A stretch of DNA of 64,000 nucleotides from NCBI GenBank assembly GCA_007922305.1, contig ML677334.1:59622858-59686857 (forward strand), read 5' to 3'. The DNA comes from Dermatemys mawii. Lineage: Eukaryota; Chordata; Testudines; Dermatemydidae. The notes beneath the pieces were generated by a model. The model was not told the origin of the DNA. It saw only the letters and a program-made list of their open reading frames with translations, and made no database searches. Of this stretch, positions 63,536 through 64,000 are shown piece by piece. Within the stretch, counting starts at the first letter, position 1. The number at the start of each line of letters is the position of its first letter. Made by a program: the position numbers and the translations under genes.

Positions 63536-64000
63536 AGGTGGCCATCTGACAGCAGAAGTATAGCAGGGCAGTGATTCACCCCTGCTGGCGCCTCCTGCTG
63601 GTCGTCTGAGGAATCAGCTCACCAGCCTCCAGAGCTCCCTCTGCAGCCTGTAGTCCCGCTTGCACTTGGCCCCATGTTCCTCCCTGGACCCCAGTGCCCC
63701 TCTTTCCTAGGGTGCTGCACTCCTGCAGTACCCCCACAGTCTCACTCTGGGTCTCCCCTCCCTGGGGAACCCCCACCTCCTATCCCCACACTGCCTCAGT
63801 CTAAGCAACTGCCAGTCACCACTTGCCCCCGTTCTCTGGGGCAGACTGCGATGATATTGCCATTCATCACTGGCAAGGGGGTTTGGCCTGTTGCCTCCAC
63901 TACTACCCATGGGCTGCCCCCTGCAACCCTAGTACCCCTTGTTGGACCATCTCCTAGGCCCTGCAGGCTGGGGGTTTCTAGGCTGGAGCTTCCCCAGCCC
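63536..64000. mobile_element. LTR-like element, left part
   Basis: A C-rich stretch with GCGCCTCCTGCTGGTC, TCTGGGGCAGACTGCGATGATA, CACTGGCAAGGGGGTTTGGCCTG and TTTCTAGGCTGGAGCTTCCCCAGC, which I recognise as part of a common turtle LTR. It runs off the window, so ends and duplication cannot be checked. The minus-strand frames here are not genes. Confidence 0.6.

Larger units (their letters stand above)
62732..64000 (+). other. DTNA intron, 5' part, to window end
   Basis: No exon was found. A palindromic repeat lies at about 62899-62970, a SINE/L2-like tail at about 62990-63060, a C-run at about 63098-63109 and an LTR-like C-rich element from about 63536 to the window end. The minus-strand frames at 62988-63356 and 63576-63910 overlap these repeats and have no support as genes. 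Confidence 0.8.

Overview
This is a window of vertebrate nuclear DNA, most likely from a turtle (Testudines). It holds one gene: the central part of DTNA (alpha-dystrobrevin), on the + strand. The organism call rests on the repeats: CR1 LINEs with the sauropsid 3' end, many short hAT-like and palindromic elements that I recognise from turtle and related reptile genomes, and an old MIR/CORE-SINE. A crocodilian cannot be fully excluded from sequence alone. There are no prokaryotic genes, operons, CRISPR arrays or tRNA/rRNA genes.

Thirteen DTNA exons could be placed by protein similarity, GT-AG splice sites and phase continuity: 9159-9372, 16975-17060, 18460-18614, 26462-26567, 29052-29218, 32365-32489, 37876-37956, 40112-40201, 48548-48625, 49306-49398, 59749-59836, 61106-61209 and 62618-62731. 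They encode, in order, the two EF-hand-like regions, the ZZ zinc finger, a linker, the alternatively spliced syntrophin-binding region and the start of the coiled coil that pairs with dystrophin. The first coding exon(s), about 49 residues, lie left of the window. The rest of the coiled coil and the C-terminus lie to the right. Alpha-dystrobrevin is a cytoplasmic scaffold of the dystrophin-associated complex at the muscle and synaptic membrane.

The most interesting gene-level signal is exon 40112-40201. It is a 90-nt, phase-neutral exon between the constitutive exon 37876-37956 and the variable 57-residue insert (exons 48548-48625 and 49306-49398). Its product is about half identical to that of exon 49306-49398 and carries the same syntrophin-binding motif (D-E-H-x-L-I-x-x-Y). 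The two exons also share their first five bases and their last four bases plus a weak donor. With exon 59749-59836 this makes three tandem syntrophin-binding exons. I recall a report of an extra syntrophin-binding exon in human DTNA that mouse and rat have lost; this looks like the reptile counterpart.

The rest is intron, rich in mobile elements. Several short hAT-like copies have perfect or near-perfect 8-bp target duplications. A hAT-like element at 20215-24803 is split by a 3.86-kb AT-rich insertion of unknown type with a 5-bp target duplication. A CR1 copy (about 45320-46960) is split by a DNA transposon. Two palindromic repeats (27068-27175, 55484-55680) are flanked by perfect 14-bp and 11-bp duplications, which suggests target-primed retrotransposition. 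A family of small hairpin repeats is scattered throughout. I found no undescribed multi-gene system.
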